Part shown: positions 1-10,473 of the stretch, in pieces
Layout of the letters: the number at the start of each line of letters is the position of its first letter
Position numbering within the stretch: position 1 is the stretch's first letter
DNA from: Gloeophyllum trabeum ATCC 11539
Taxonomy: Eukaryota > Basidiomycota > Agaricomycetes > Gloeophyllales > Gloeophyllaceae
Length of the DNA: 64,000 nucleotides
Assembly (NCBI RefSeq): GCF_000344685.1
Contig: NW_006920424.1
Location: 260,030-324,029, forward strand
Reading direction: 5' to 3'
Program-made: the position numbers and the translations under genes
The notes under the pieces: generated by a model
What the model saw: only the letters and a program-made list of their open reading frames with translations
The model's database searches: none
Told to the model about the DNA's origin: nothing

Positions 1-415
1 NNNNNNNNNNNNNNNNNNNNNNNNNNNNNNNNNNNNNNNNNNNNNNNNNNNNNNNNNNNNNNNNNNNNNNNNNNNNNNNNNNNNNNNNNNNNNNNNNNNN
101 NNNNNNNNNNNNNNNNNNNNNNNNNNNNNNNNNNNNNNNNNNNNNNNNNNNNNNNNNNNNNNNNNNNNNNNNNNNNNNNNNNNNNNNNNNNNNNNNNNNN
201 NNNNNNNNNNNNNNNNNNNNNNNNNNNNNNNNNNNNNNNNNNNNNNNNNNNNNNNNNNNNNNNNNNNNNNNNNNNNNNNNNNNNNNNNNNNNNNNNNNNN
301 NNNNNNNNNNNNNNNNNNNNNNNNNNNNNNNNNNNNNNNNNNNNNNNNNNNNNNNNNNNNNNNNNNNNNNNNNNNNNNNNNNNNNNNNNNNNNNNNNNNN
401 NNNNNNNNNNNNNNN
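1..415. other. assembly gap (N run)
   Basis: All positions are N, so nothing can be said. The sequence that follows starts mid-context, and any gene crossing position 416 is truncated. A short open frame at 485-817 (+) has no recognisable domain and no clear splice partners. Confidence 0.99.
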
Positions 416-737
416 GCACCCCATCCAGGCGCAGGTGAATTCAACCGGTCCCCCGACGGGCGCCGCGTCTTCACGAACTGGGTCTTGCAAAGAAACCGCG
501 ACACCTTCGCCATTCCCTTGTTTGATCGATGCTACAAAGACATTACACATGTCAATGCATGGACCTCTGGTCTCATAGACAATACCGATACTTACAGCCG
601 CGTCGACCCTTCGCCCTTTCGGCGTCTATCTCGCAAATTCTATTTGCTTCAGAAAATTCATCTTCGTCCTCAATTGTATATTGCAGTGCAGATCGAGCAG
701 TTTGCTCCCGAAAAGCACGACCTTTTCAAAGGAGAGT

Positions 738-2066
738 TCAGCGATCCATTATGCGTCTTTGGGGCAAAGGCTCACGTGATAACGCCACAAAGGCGGTCCT
801 CTTCGCTACGTCTCTAGCCTTCTCCGCGCCCACATCTTCCGCCTGGTTTTCGATATCCGAGTCTTGAATAGTATTTTTCTTTCTTTTCCGCTGCATTCCG
901 GCTTTTCCTATGGAGTTGGGTACCCCAAATATCATAAGCAATGCTCGCCCTTGTGACTGGGATTGGCGCTGACCGGATAACTGCCCGCGTCCTTTCCTTC
1001 GGACGCGTGAACGCTCCAAGTACTCCTCGTCCTCCTCTTCAACTACAGTAGCCATGGACCTCTTCTTTCCCCTTCTTTCTACCGGGGCTGCATACTGTCG
1101 ACGAGGTGTAATGCGTCTGCCCCTCGAGGCTACTCACGATGAGGCTATGTATACGATGAAGAAGACCCCCAATGACTTACAGTAAGCCGGCAGCGCGTGC
1201 CATGTATCGGAGAGAGGAGCGAGTACGTCTTCTTGAACTTGTTGAGTGCCGAGATCTTCAAGACTTAGGTTTGGGGTGACGTTCTCCTGCTCTTCCTCGT
1301 CGTGCTCGCCCTCGTCGTGCTCGCCCTCGTCTTGCTCCTCTTCGTCTTGCTCCTCTTCGTCTGGCTCCTCTTCGTCTTGCTCCTCCTCCTCTTGCTCCTC
1401 CTCCTCTTGCTCCTCCTCGTCTTGCTCCTCCTCGTCCTCGTCCTCGTCCTCCTCCCTGTCGTGCTCCTCTACCCCCTCTACCCCCTCTACCCCCTCTACC
1501 CCCTCTACCTCTTCCTCTCCGTCACTTTTGATGTAGTCAGTGTCAGAAACGTCGTAAAGATAGTTTTTGCTGTTGGGTTCGCCTTCGTCGTCTTCTTCGC
1601 TGTCCCAAGGCTGTTCACCGTACTCTTTTATCAGGGTTCCTAATGCCGATATAATAGGATCGAGCGGATCGCGTTCCGACCCGCTATCATCGACATCCCA
1701 CCTTTCGTCGTCGGATGGAACGCTCTCGGTGTCGGAAATATATCTGGAAGATTCGAGCGAAGTATTAAGTATTAGCGCTATGTAGGCAGCTGAATCTGAG
1801 GCCTTACTGGATGCTATCGATGCGGGTAGACATTGTATTTCGGTCGTGTAGCGGAGGAGGGAATAGTAAAGAGACGATAGTGGTGCTGCTGATAGGGGCG
1901 GAAAAGGAATCTGTCGGACGGTCAAGCGAAGCCCAGAATTTATGCGCACGCCGGGATCAACAACGGGCCAAACAACGCAGCAAATAACGCGGTGGGACGC
2001 GTCAACACCCAACGATGACGAGATATTTCCCAGAAGAGGAACTCCCATTGTTCGCGCATGTGGCAC
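738..2066 (-). CDS. acidic repeat protein, hypothetical (two exons)
   Basis: Not recognised as a known family. The first exon (2066 down to about 1181) encodes a region rich in Asp, Glu and Ser, then four VEG tripeptide repeats, then a run of Glu-Glu-Gln and Asp-Glu units. It ends at a GTAAGT donor. Using an acceptor near 1088, the frame continues in phase into a basic segment (RRGKKRS) and the second exon (1087-738), with an Arg/Lys/Gln-rich stretch that could be a nuclear signal or DNA contact. The 93-nt intron is longer than its neighbours in the window. Acidic plus basic blocks suggest a nuclear or chromatin-associated protein, but that is inference from composition only. The start codon is uncertain because the first 60 residues look unlike the rest. 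Confidence 0.5.
1468..1512. repeat. 9-bp minisatellite in coding sequence
   Basis: About four to five head-to-tail copies of the unit TACCCCCTC (plus strand), which read as repeated Val-Glu-Gly on the minus strand. Just left of it (about 1290-1465) is a longer imperfect CTC/GTC trinucleotide tract that codes for the Glu/Asp/Gln run. Both tracts are slippage-prone and are likely to vary in length between strains. Confidence 0.85.
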
Positions 2067-4481
2067 TGTGGCTCAAAGTCCGGGCCATTTCGTACATAGA
2101 TCCTACTCTCGGTCTTGCTTACCAGAAGCATTACCTGCAGGACATCATGGGATTAGTGACCTCCTAGACAGTGTTTAGAGTCACCCCGACGTCGACAGCG
2201 TTCGATGTCGATGCCGATTACCCGCCGCATCCACGCTTGGGTGCCTCTCACCTGCGTCTTGACAGTAAGCATTCATTTGATGCAGATTCTATTCTCGATG
2301 CCTTTCAAGGTCGCACGAGATCTGACCTACCACATCAGTTCAAATTCTTCCTCCACGAGGAGGTCCTTACAGTAATCTTCGGAATGTCTGGCAGAGGTAC
2401 CATTTATCGTGCGAGGATGTCACTGACATCGACAGCTGGTGCTACCACATGACCTGCTCCGTCTCAACGAGTTGTCCACCTTTCAGCCTCTGGTCGTGCA
2501 GATATGGTAGCACGACGTACCTGGTGCCTTTCCCACTTCCACGTCCAACTTAGTGCGCCACATGAGGAATAGCGAAACCTGGGACCATTTCTTATCTACA
2601 AGGCTCTTTCTATCTACTGTCCACACTACGACGCTCGTATCGTCTCTGCCCTCCCTCAGTGCCTAGCTGAGCGACCCACGCAACCGCAGGCAGCCCCCGG
2701 GTCCTCGGCCTGGCCGTGGTAACCGAGCTCCTAATCGCGAACACGGGGTGTTTGGGACTACAGGACACCCTGTCACCAACTTCCAGCACTTGTAGTACTC
2801 AGGTACGCCTATCTTGCGGAAACCCTGAGCTGGGATGCCCTCGTAGAAGCATTGTGGCTACTGGAAGACGGCGACGTCAAGGTGGCTTGGCGACGGACGC
2901 GTAGAAGGTTTTGTGGCGTGGCTCGTTCTGCTTTTGGCGACGAGACGACGGGCGATATTACTCTGTCGTTTTGAAAGAGCAACGACGTACAGGAAATTTT
3001 CGAGGATATTAGGGAGGACGGATAGAGGCGAGTTTCGACATACGTGCGAAGGACGAAGGCACCCGGGTGTGTCCGTATGCCACTTATATCCACGTGTTTC
3101 AGTTCTAATTTTCCTTTGCGATTTCCTCAGCCGCTCTCTGAATCGCTATACCGTCCAATACTTCCCTCATCGTCGCTCAAAATGCCTTCAAACCCACCGT
3201 AAAGGCCGCTAAATCGTTTGCTCTGCTCCGTGACATCGGCAGTCACCACCCTCCTTGTTGCATCGTTCTGCTCGGCGTCTACGCTGGCATTCTCCCTCCT
3301 CGAAGCATGGGACCGCCGTCGTACCGATCGTTATTCTGCTGCTGCTATGTCGGACCTCAGGGATTCTCTGGGGGCTACTGGGCTGCAACGTCGTCTGATC
3401 ACCGCCAACGATCGTCACAGCACTCGAAGCTGGCAGCGTGGCTTGCGCGTCGAGCCATGCCTTCGTTTATTCTTGCGTTCCTGAAGACGCGAGTCTCGAT
3501 CCATGATTATCCATATATCTGCTACAGGCTCTCCGTTAAGGCTGTCGATCGGTGCTGGTTTCCCTCGCTGGACATCTGCTGTGATCTGTTCTCATCGAGG
3601 CTTTGACCCTGTTTGCGTTGTCCATGGAGGCGAAGATGGAGTCAGTCTTGCTATTGTCGCACGAATCGATCTATTATGCATATCTCCGATGGCCAAGCAA
3701 ACCAAGCTGTACACCGTCTTCAGGCGAGGCTGACTCGACCGTTGAGAGCATGGTCCTTATCGTTCGCTCGCGACGGTGTCATTTTGCTCTCAGAGCCACG
3801 ATTTTGGGCCCTTGCATTTGGCATGACCCGTCTGCGCTGTCCTCGTAATACTCCAGCTTTCGCTCAGGAAGATGTTGCGGGATCCTCATGAGCACCCGGT
3901 GAACTGAGTAATTCGTACGTCCATGACGCACACCGCGAGGGGAACTCATTGTTAGGAGCGGCGATCTCGTCAATGCGCTCTACTCATTGACATATTGATC
4001 CGAACTACAGCCTGACATGGAATACACATACGAGACGATGGGACCACCGTCTCATCGTTATCTTCGAGTTGCAAGGGATTCGGACTTCACCCTACCTTGT
4101 ATCGTCTTGTCGCTCTCATTTCCCGATGAAGGTCCTACTTTCTGCACGCGCGTCTTCGAGCATGCCGACGTACGGACGCATAAGTACCGTAAGTCGTGGG
4201 GAAGGGGTCGGAAGGGCGCATCTCGCTATTCCTCGCGGGACATGATTTCGATTGTCCTTGCCCAAGATTCGAGTTATATCGCTATTGATGACGCCCTCCT
4301 TCTGTCATTGGCATGTCTTAGGTAGGCATGCAATGCAATAGAACACGTCCTCTGGTACACAGATATAAGCAAGTCATCACCTTCATATCGCATGGCCACC
4401 CTCTACGCTATCTCATGCATGAAGCGTCCAAATCCTCATTTAATGGCTGGAGATGGGCAGCTTGAGACGAATCCAGCCAGG
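2067..4481. other. no supported gene; degenerate sequence
   Basis: Only short open frames (under about 105 codons) occur on either strand, none with a domain I recognise or with a consistent chain of donors and acceptors. The base composition is not unusual. It could be decayed gene or transposon sequence, but no terminal repeats, reverse transcriptase or transposase motifs were seen. Confidence 0.5.
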
Positions 4482-5257
4482 TTACTTGACGATAGGGTTC
4501 ACCCCGCGCGCCGCCAAGTAATCCTTTGCTGCGCTTACGCTCTGAACAGTCATTCAGAAGGACACGCTCAACAATGGAAGGAGTTCACTTACAAGTCCCT
4601 TGATCAACTCATATACGCTCTTGTCATGATATCGCAAGCCTGTTGCAGGCTCAGTGTACGGTGCCTTCAATTGCTATGATCAGATCGTCCATCTGTACGA
4701 GCAGTACCAGAACGTACCTCCAACCCAGTGATATCGCAGTAGCGCTTCTGGGGTAGTACAGACGGAGGCGCCTCAATAGAAGTATCTACGGGGTAGTGCG
4801 TGAGTCCCAAGGAAATGTCCTTCATCCACGAAGGCCAGACGCTCACAGAAAGGCATATCGTCTTCCACCACCCCGTCCTTGGCCTCTTCATCAACCTCCA
4901 TAGCCTCCTCCTTCTCCTGCCTCCTACGATCTCTCTCCAACCTCTCTCGTTCCCGCTCCTGCGTCAAGACATTCTTCAGAACCCGTGCCCGACGGTTCAC
5001 ATTCTTGCTATAGTTAGGGTTCTTGAACGGTCGTGGAGCATGCAGATATGAGTACTGCTCGGCAAGTGTCTAGAAACCACTGGATAGTAAGTAGGCAAAC
5101 TGGCGGTACGCGGGTGAAACGAGAAGGCGTACCGGTCCTTGCGGGGTAGCTGACCCGTCGGTGCTTCCTAGTTTACGCTTTCCTGATCCTTTCGGAGGCC
5201 TAAGTTCAGTCGGCACATTAAGATATCACGGCGCCATAGGCTGCTTTCTACTCACAT
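4482..5257 (-). CDS. IES6: INO80 chromatin-remodelling complex subunit Ies6 (YL1-C domain)
   Basis: Ies6 (INO80C) is a small subunit of the nuclear INO80 nucleosome remodeller that binds with Arp5. The order seen is: a basic N-terminus (MPPKGSGKRKL), the family block EQYSYLHAPRPFKNPNYSKN, a charged helix of ERERERLERDRRRQEKEEA type, then the YL1-C domain with LPQKRYCDITGLE, APYTEPATGLRYHDKSVYEL and the typical end AARGVNPIVK followed by TAA at 4482. Short introns join every block in phase: a donor after DMPF, one after CDITGLE and one after ELIKGL. The start is odd. The likely ATG is split by an intron (AT at 5257-5256, G at 5199). Alternatively the upstream in-frame exon (to 5512) adds about 86 unknown residues. 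The family identification is firm; the start is not. Confidence 0.9.
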
Positions 5258-6579
5258 GGTCAGAGAACGCCACAAGGAGCCGGAGTTGTATGTCAGGATG
5301 GCAAGTCCGTCATAAGTCCTTTGTCTTGCAATTGGTGCAACCTTGGGGCCATGGACGTGCCATGGACTCCAATTACCACGGTTGGCCCAAGCGCCCATCT
5401 GGCCACTCTTTGATATCTCCCCATTCACTGACTTAAACTCTTCCAGAGGCTCTCCGACTCTTATGTGATATCTTTCTTCCCGCTTCAGGCGAAGGGGGGC
5501 TGGAGCTTCCAATCAGTTTTAAGACAATCCCAATCGATACCCTGCCGCACGACGCACAACGCTAGCCTCTCGCATAAAGGGATATGGTCTCGCAAATTAT
5601 ACGATCTCTAGAAGCTCCACTTTAGCATCGGGAGGTTGCATAATCTGCTAGATCGGCTCAGAAACTGTTTGTTCTTATCAAAGACCTTTCTTCGTGATCA
5701 CGACGCCTGGGCGCAGTCCGCTGTCCACAAAGATTGGCACCAGCGCCACTCAGACTCTTGACCCGATCGTTCCTGCGACCTGAGTATCACACGCAGATGA
5801 TGTATGACAAGACATTGAACAATGTGCTTCTGTGTCTTTAACTTATGGATAAACAGACCTCGCGCCGCAGCCTTTGCGAACTAGAAGGTATGTCGTACGA
5901 AACAATCTCCGACGCTGTTTTGTCTCAGGCTTCGCGGAAGCGCTCGCCCTTTCAAGTGGGAGATTGAGCCGTTCTCTCGAGACTTGGCAAGGTATCATCA
6001 TTCTGTATTTTGTTTGTGTTGTCTCAGGCCGCCGTGCAATCCGTACGCACTCCTGCTCGAAGTATGATAAAACTTCTCTCCTTTGTATATCCGGTCGCAA
6101 TCTTGGCGTCTCGATTCAAGTGTCACATCATTGTGTCTGGCAGTTATATAAGACGACGAGAAAGAGTAGGGCGTTCAGCAACAGCACCTTCGTTCTGCGA
6201 ACCGTCGAAATCCCGGATCGTTCTGGGATACTTCACCTGTGCGTCCCGTGACTAGCTTCTTGCATAACCGAACCCTGTAACAATCGTAGTTGCTGGGATA
6301 TGCCTTGTCGCCTGAACCTCCACGCGTCTATCATATACTGCTCACTTGGACCCATGATCTTGCGAGGAACGCTCCGATCTTTTCCAAACAGAATGCGTCT
6401 CATACCAATGCCACCAAAAGACGGGTGCGGCATTACTTCCTCTTGAATATGAGCTAATCTAATTTATTCAACTGCGCCATGCTACCCACATAACGACGTA
6501 TCAATATCATCTGTCCGATATAGGACGAGGTACGTGAACACTGCATATCTCGTTTTCTGTTTCTGATGTGTTCCTAGTC
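5258..6579. other. upstream exon or leader of IES6, then no supported gene
   Basis: On the minus strand an open frame with its ATG at 5512 runs to the GTGAGT donor at 5255 and is in phase with the IES6 coding exons. It may be a transcribed leader or an N-terminal extension. From about 5520 to 6560 the short frames on both strands have no recognised domain. Some of the plus strand just before 6580 may hold upstream exons of the acidic gene that follows. Confidence 0.45.
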
Positions 6580-8212
6580 TTTATACTGAGGCGAAGCGGG
6601 CACCCAAGGAAGGCAAAGGCAAAGGCGAGGCGGAGGATGAAGAGGAATATGGAGAGGACGATATCGAGGAGGACGTACATGAGCCATTCCACTTACAGAA
6701 TGGAGAATACCCGCTCGGATGTTTGGACGACTCCGAGATTCCTAGATTGGTAGAAGACGGAACGGCGGATGATGAAGGAGAAGAAGAGGACGGCTCCCTG
6801 GAGCAAAGGGAACCTGTTGACGAGGAGGACGATGACAGCTATGGTATGTATTTTTTTAAACTCTGGTCTGGTTGGGATATCTCTAAGGTTCGGCGCGCGC
6901 CGTGTCTTCAGAGACCGCATCGGAGCATAGCGGTCACGTAATATTTGAGGGCGAGGTTAAAGAGAACGACAACCCTGTCGCACTTGGTGGCCTCTCTCCC
7001 ACTGACTGGGAGTACGTAGCTCCTCGATACTGTAAGTGTCCTCGATCGCGTTAGAGTGTCCTGTCTAATCGCGAGTAGCGTCGAGTGGTAGGCGTATAAC
7101 TCCTACTGCCCGATACATGGTTTCCGTGGAGCGCAAGGGCAAAGCGAAGAATATCCAAGCAGCCATCGTGGAGGAAGGCGAGGACGATGACGACCAAGAG
7201 TGGGAGAAGGCGCCGAAGAAAGGCAAAAGCAAAGGGAAGGGTAAGGCCTCGAGTGCCCCTTCGGCAGGTGAGGCCTATCTCTGATTTCACCGTAATGCTG
7301 TTGTTCAGACCATCCGGGGATAGCTCGCTCCACAAGGAGCAGGAAGGGCGATAGAGCGCAACGGACAGAAGAGAAGGGAAGGGGAAAGTCGCGCTGGGAG
7401 AGTCTCCTTGTGAGTATGGTCCTTGCCCCCCCAAGATCAGTCTGCGTAACGCGAGTGTCTGGCGCAGTCCGCAATGCATCCACTGGGGTAAGCTCGAGAA
7501 GATTTTGGAAGAGACGCAAATTGAAGGATTATGGGTCCGTCGAGGCACGCCGGACGACTGTCCACTTAATTTTCTTATTTTCTGCCATTCTAATTTGCTC
7601 TTAGATGGCAAGCATGCTCTGGTACTGTGGCTATATGCTGTACGCTGCTTGCTTCCGCGGTAAAGACTCTGCTCACGTATTATGTAGGAAAGTCCCATTG
7701 TCTTCCTCCACCGAGTCGCTCGTGAATCCCGAAGACACCATGTGCGACCACTCGGACTGAGAACACGATGCTAGGGATTCGGAGAACTCCGGTCCGCAAG
7801 CATTGAGAGGCCGTTATGGGTCAAACAATACCGAAGACGATGCCAATGACAAAGGCGGGAATGAGCATCTGGGAGACCAGGGGGTCCTGCGCGAGCAAGG
7901 CGGCTGTGGCGAAAGGCGTCTGCAAACTCGCTTAGCAGACCCCTACACCGACATGGTGACGGAGAGCGAGAGTGAGGACTCGGAAGGTCCGGCCGAAGAG
8001 GACGAGGTCGGTGGAGCCGTTATTGGTAAGTTTCGGCGTCGTCGTAGTCACATTCGTAATCGCCCTGCTCAGCTTCGCGCATGATTCCAGAGGCAAGGCC
8101 GGTCTATCTCAAGCGAGGATGTGGATACAACGTCGCAAGAACCACGGGGGAACGACGACCAGGCCCCAGGGCCATCTCTTCATCGTGGTAGAAGTGGAGG
8201 TAGGTATTCGAC
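6580..8212 (+). CDS. acidic low-complexity multi-exon hypothetical gene, ends unresolved
   Basis: A chain of plus-strand exons with good donors and acceptors can be followed. An acceptor at 6579 opens a frame with Lys-Gly repeats and long Asp/Glu runs, ending at a GTATGT donor near 6843. The next exon (about 6920-7031) ends in APRY at GTAAGT. The following one carries EGEDDDDQEWEKAPKKGKSK, then short exons near 7306-7409 and 7473-7492. Another acidic exon (about 7775-8022, with SESEDSEGPAEEDE) ends at GTAAGT. The alternation of acidic and Lys/Arg-rich blocks suggests a nuclear protein. Neither the first nor the last exon is certain, and part of it may be decayed. No known family was recognised. 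Confidence 0.35.
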
Positions 8213-8374
8213 TCTAGATATTTATTCAGCCGTCCTGAAGTGACTAATAGCTGTCAGCCGCGTAGGTAGTCAGTCCTTGGCCCCTCTGCTCCCGGCATCC
8301 AGATTTCAAATTTGTCGGCTAGGATTTCCCCTCGAAACTGGGCCACTCCAAGAACAGAGATTTCGCGCCTCCTC

Positions 8375-8880
8375 GTATGCGTGCCACACCAAGGACGTAT
8401 TACCAGGGCGTTTCTCCCTGTCTTCAATATACGGGCCATTCCTGGAATGTGAGTAGCTCGAATTTGTGGGGATACGATCCTAAAGATCGTGACTATGCTG
8501 CATACAGGGTCCTCAAGATTCAGAAGCCTATACAATGGCCATCGTATACATGGACCCCGTCTCCTGAGCGCAGACGCCCTCCCCGCCCCCGCACTCACGG
8601 TACGTACCGCTATCGCTTCGTAGGACTGGAATACCGGCTTACGACACGAATATCACAGTTCGACAAGGGTTTATTCGATTCCTACCTCGCATACCCAGCG
8701 CCACCGCCCTCACGGTCTCGTTCTCGGGCCTCCGTAGGCACCTGTCCATGGCAGGACCAGTTACGAGACCGTGTGGGCGGCGGCAAGCCCGCACTACCCC
8801 CTCCACCGCATTGGGTGTCCTTACACGAACTTAAACTGTCCGCACCGAGCTTTGCTGCTGCTGTCTACCGTTCGTAGGTG
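8375..8880 (+). pseudogene. broken paralogue of the family at 12949-14368 and 21381-22775
   Basis: This stretch aligns piece by piece with the minus-strand gene at 12949-14368. The Cys-His-x-Lys segment is followed by a GTGAGT donor. The exon that starts GPQ.(S/P)EAYTMA ends here in an early stop, where the intact gene continues. The FD.GLFDS exon follows, then the Tyr-Glu-Thr-Val-Trp-Ala block, and finally the match to CTGTC(T/C)GC(G/A)CCGAGCTTT. Two single-base deletions before the GTGAGT donor and the stop break the frame, and the donor after the YETVWA block has changed from GGTAAGC to GGCAAGC. Splice sites can be chosen that keep one frame open to 8877, so a rearranged protein cannot be excluded, but decay is the simpler reading. 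Confidence 0.65.
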
Positions 8881-10473
8881 GTCTACGCGACTGTGAGATA
8901 TTCGTAGTAGCCACCTATTAACTGTGGGCATTGAGGTGGTTTGAGAAAGGTGCTCTCGACTTTTGGGCACGAGCGTTCCTCGTCAGCGTCATCTATCCCC
9001 TGCTATTGACATATTAATTACGCTCATTGACCTCCAACCAGGTGATACGGACCTGCCGTTTTCAGGTCCCACACCCTTCCCGCTTGTACCCGCAGCCGCT
9101 CTCCAACGAGGTCTGGCTTTTTGCGACCAGAGTAGAAATATGGCACGCACGCGTAACAGCGCTGAAGGCGGATGCTACGCAAGCATGCCGGGGAATGCGT
9201 GTGCTTTGGATGCTGTCGGACGCGGGCGTACGGTTCGGGAGACGCGTCGTCCCTTTCCAGTTCTCGATGGATTGGCCGATGGACTGGCATTGGAAAGGGG
9301 CGATGCGTATGCTGTACGCTTCACTCGGGGATCTGGAGCGTTGTCTTGGGGTTAGGTGCGTCGTCTCCTTCGTTTTGTCACCCATTGGGTTCCTGCTCGA
9401 GGTCTCGCTTGGCGGTCACAGCCTTTAGTTCCCATTCGAAGAGACTGAAGGCTATGTACGCCCCGCCTAGAGTGTATCGTGGCGAAAACGGACCATTACA
9501 CGGTAGGTGAGTCGTTCTCTTCAGATATATCTGAGAATCGAACTCGCAGACGTGCAAGCACCGCCTCCATGCAGAAGAGGGGATCGTAAGACGAGAGGTG
9601 TGGTACAGGCTCTAGCGGTCATCCGCTCAAGTCGTGATTTGGAAGCGATGAAAGCGAGAGCTGTGTCACGCGGTTCTCGGGAAGCCTTAAGCAGCCCTGG
9701 GCCCAGCGTGGGTGGGTGTGTAGCCGTTTTTCTGCGAGTATCGATATCCTGCCTCGAGAAAACAAGGCGTACGTCGTCAGTGGTTGGTGCTTGAAGTGTG
9801 TGTAAAGGAGCTCGTCTCCTTCCCTGAGTCGTCTTATACTTCAAGACACCATTGGAATCCAACGCCGTTTCCTCCATGGTTCCATCATTGTAGTGGTCTT
9901 TATCTGAACGGACATAAGGACCTCTATAATGAGGGCGCCATGCAGAAGAGTATAGCGATCGTGGCTGGACGCCGGCGCCACGGTAGACTCTTGCTGCACT
10001 CGACCCCTGATGCTGGCCTTCGATGTAGTGTATTCGTGTGAGATTCGTAAGTGAATCTACTTAGAAGGTGGGCGGAGGTTGGGCAATGTTATGCAAACGT
10101 TGAACGTTGAACGTTGAACGTCTGTCGAGGCAAGGGCCGAGTCGACTCGGACGCAAGGCCAGGTTAGGGTCTTACCGCGAGTCGCGCAGTTCCATCATCG
10201 CGTCTTTGACTCTTACTTCCCATTACCATCACAAAGTCGCTCGCTCTTTGGGCAACGGCACGAAACAAACGTCCGTCAGAACACGGTGGCCGTCGCTCAT
10301 AGAAATGACTGGCCCGTGCACGATTTCAATCCGGACTGAACCACGTCCTGCGTCTTCAGTCAGTATCCGAATCGAACATAAATGCTATCCCTCCCCCTCC
10401 TCTTTCTACCATCCAACCACCGCCGCCGCCGCCGCTTTGCCTGTTCGTTGCCTGATAAGTCAGTTTCAGCACC
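8881..10473. other. no supported gene; promoter region of the 10474 gene at its right end
   Basis: One open frame at 9027-9428 (+) has plausible amino-acid composition (Trp-rich, MDWPMDWHWKGAM) and might be a decayed exon, but it has no partners. Further right there are only short frames. The last 90 bases before 10474 are rich in pyrimidines with a (CCG)n run at about 10421-10435, as is common just upstream of transcription starts in agaricomycetes. Confidence 0.5.
10097..10121. repeat. 8-bp tandem repeat
   Basis: Three head-to-tail copies of ACGTTGAA. It lies about 370 bp upstream of the gene at 10474, in non-coding sequence. A related AACGTTGA string occurs near 28110, beside another tandem repeat. 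Confidence 0.85.

Noticed and set aside
3500..3900. Overlapping plus-strand frames with transposase-like feel
   Set aside because: No catalytic triad, zinc finger or terminal repeats could be found and the frames do not chain through splice sites.
5843..6255. Frames on both strands upstream of the acidic gene
   Set aside because: Composition is unremarkable, there is no domain, and the opposite strand is equally open, as expected by chance in GC-rich DNA.
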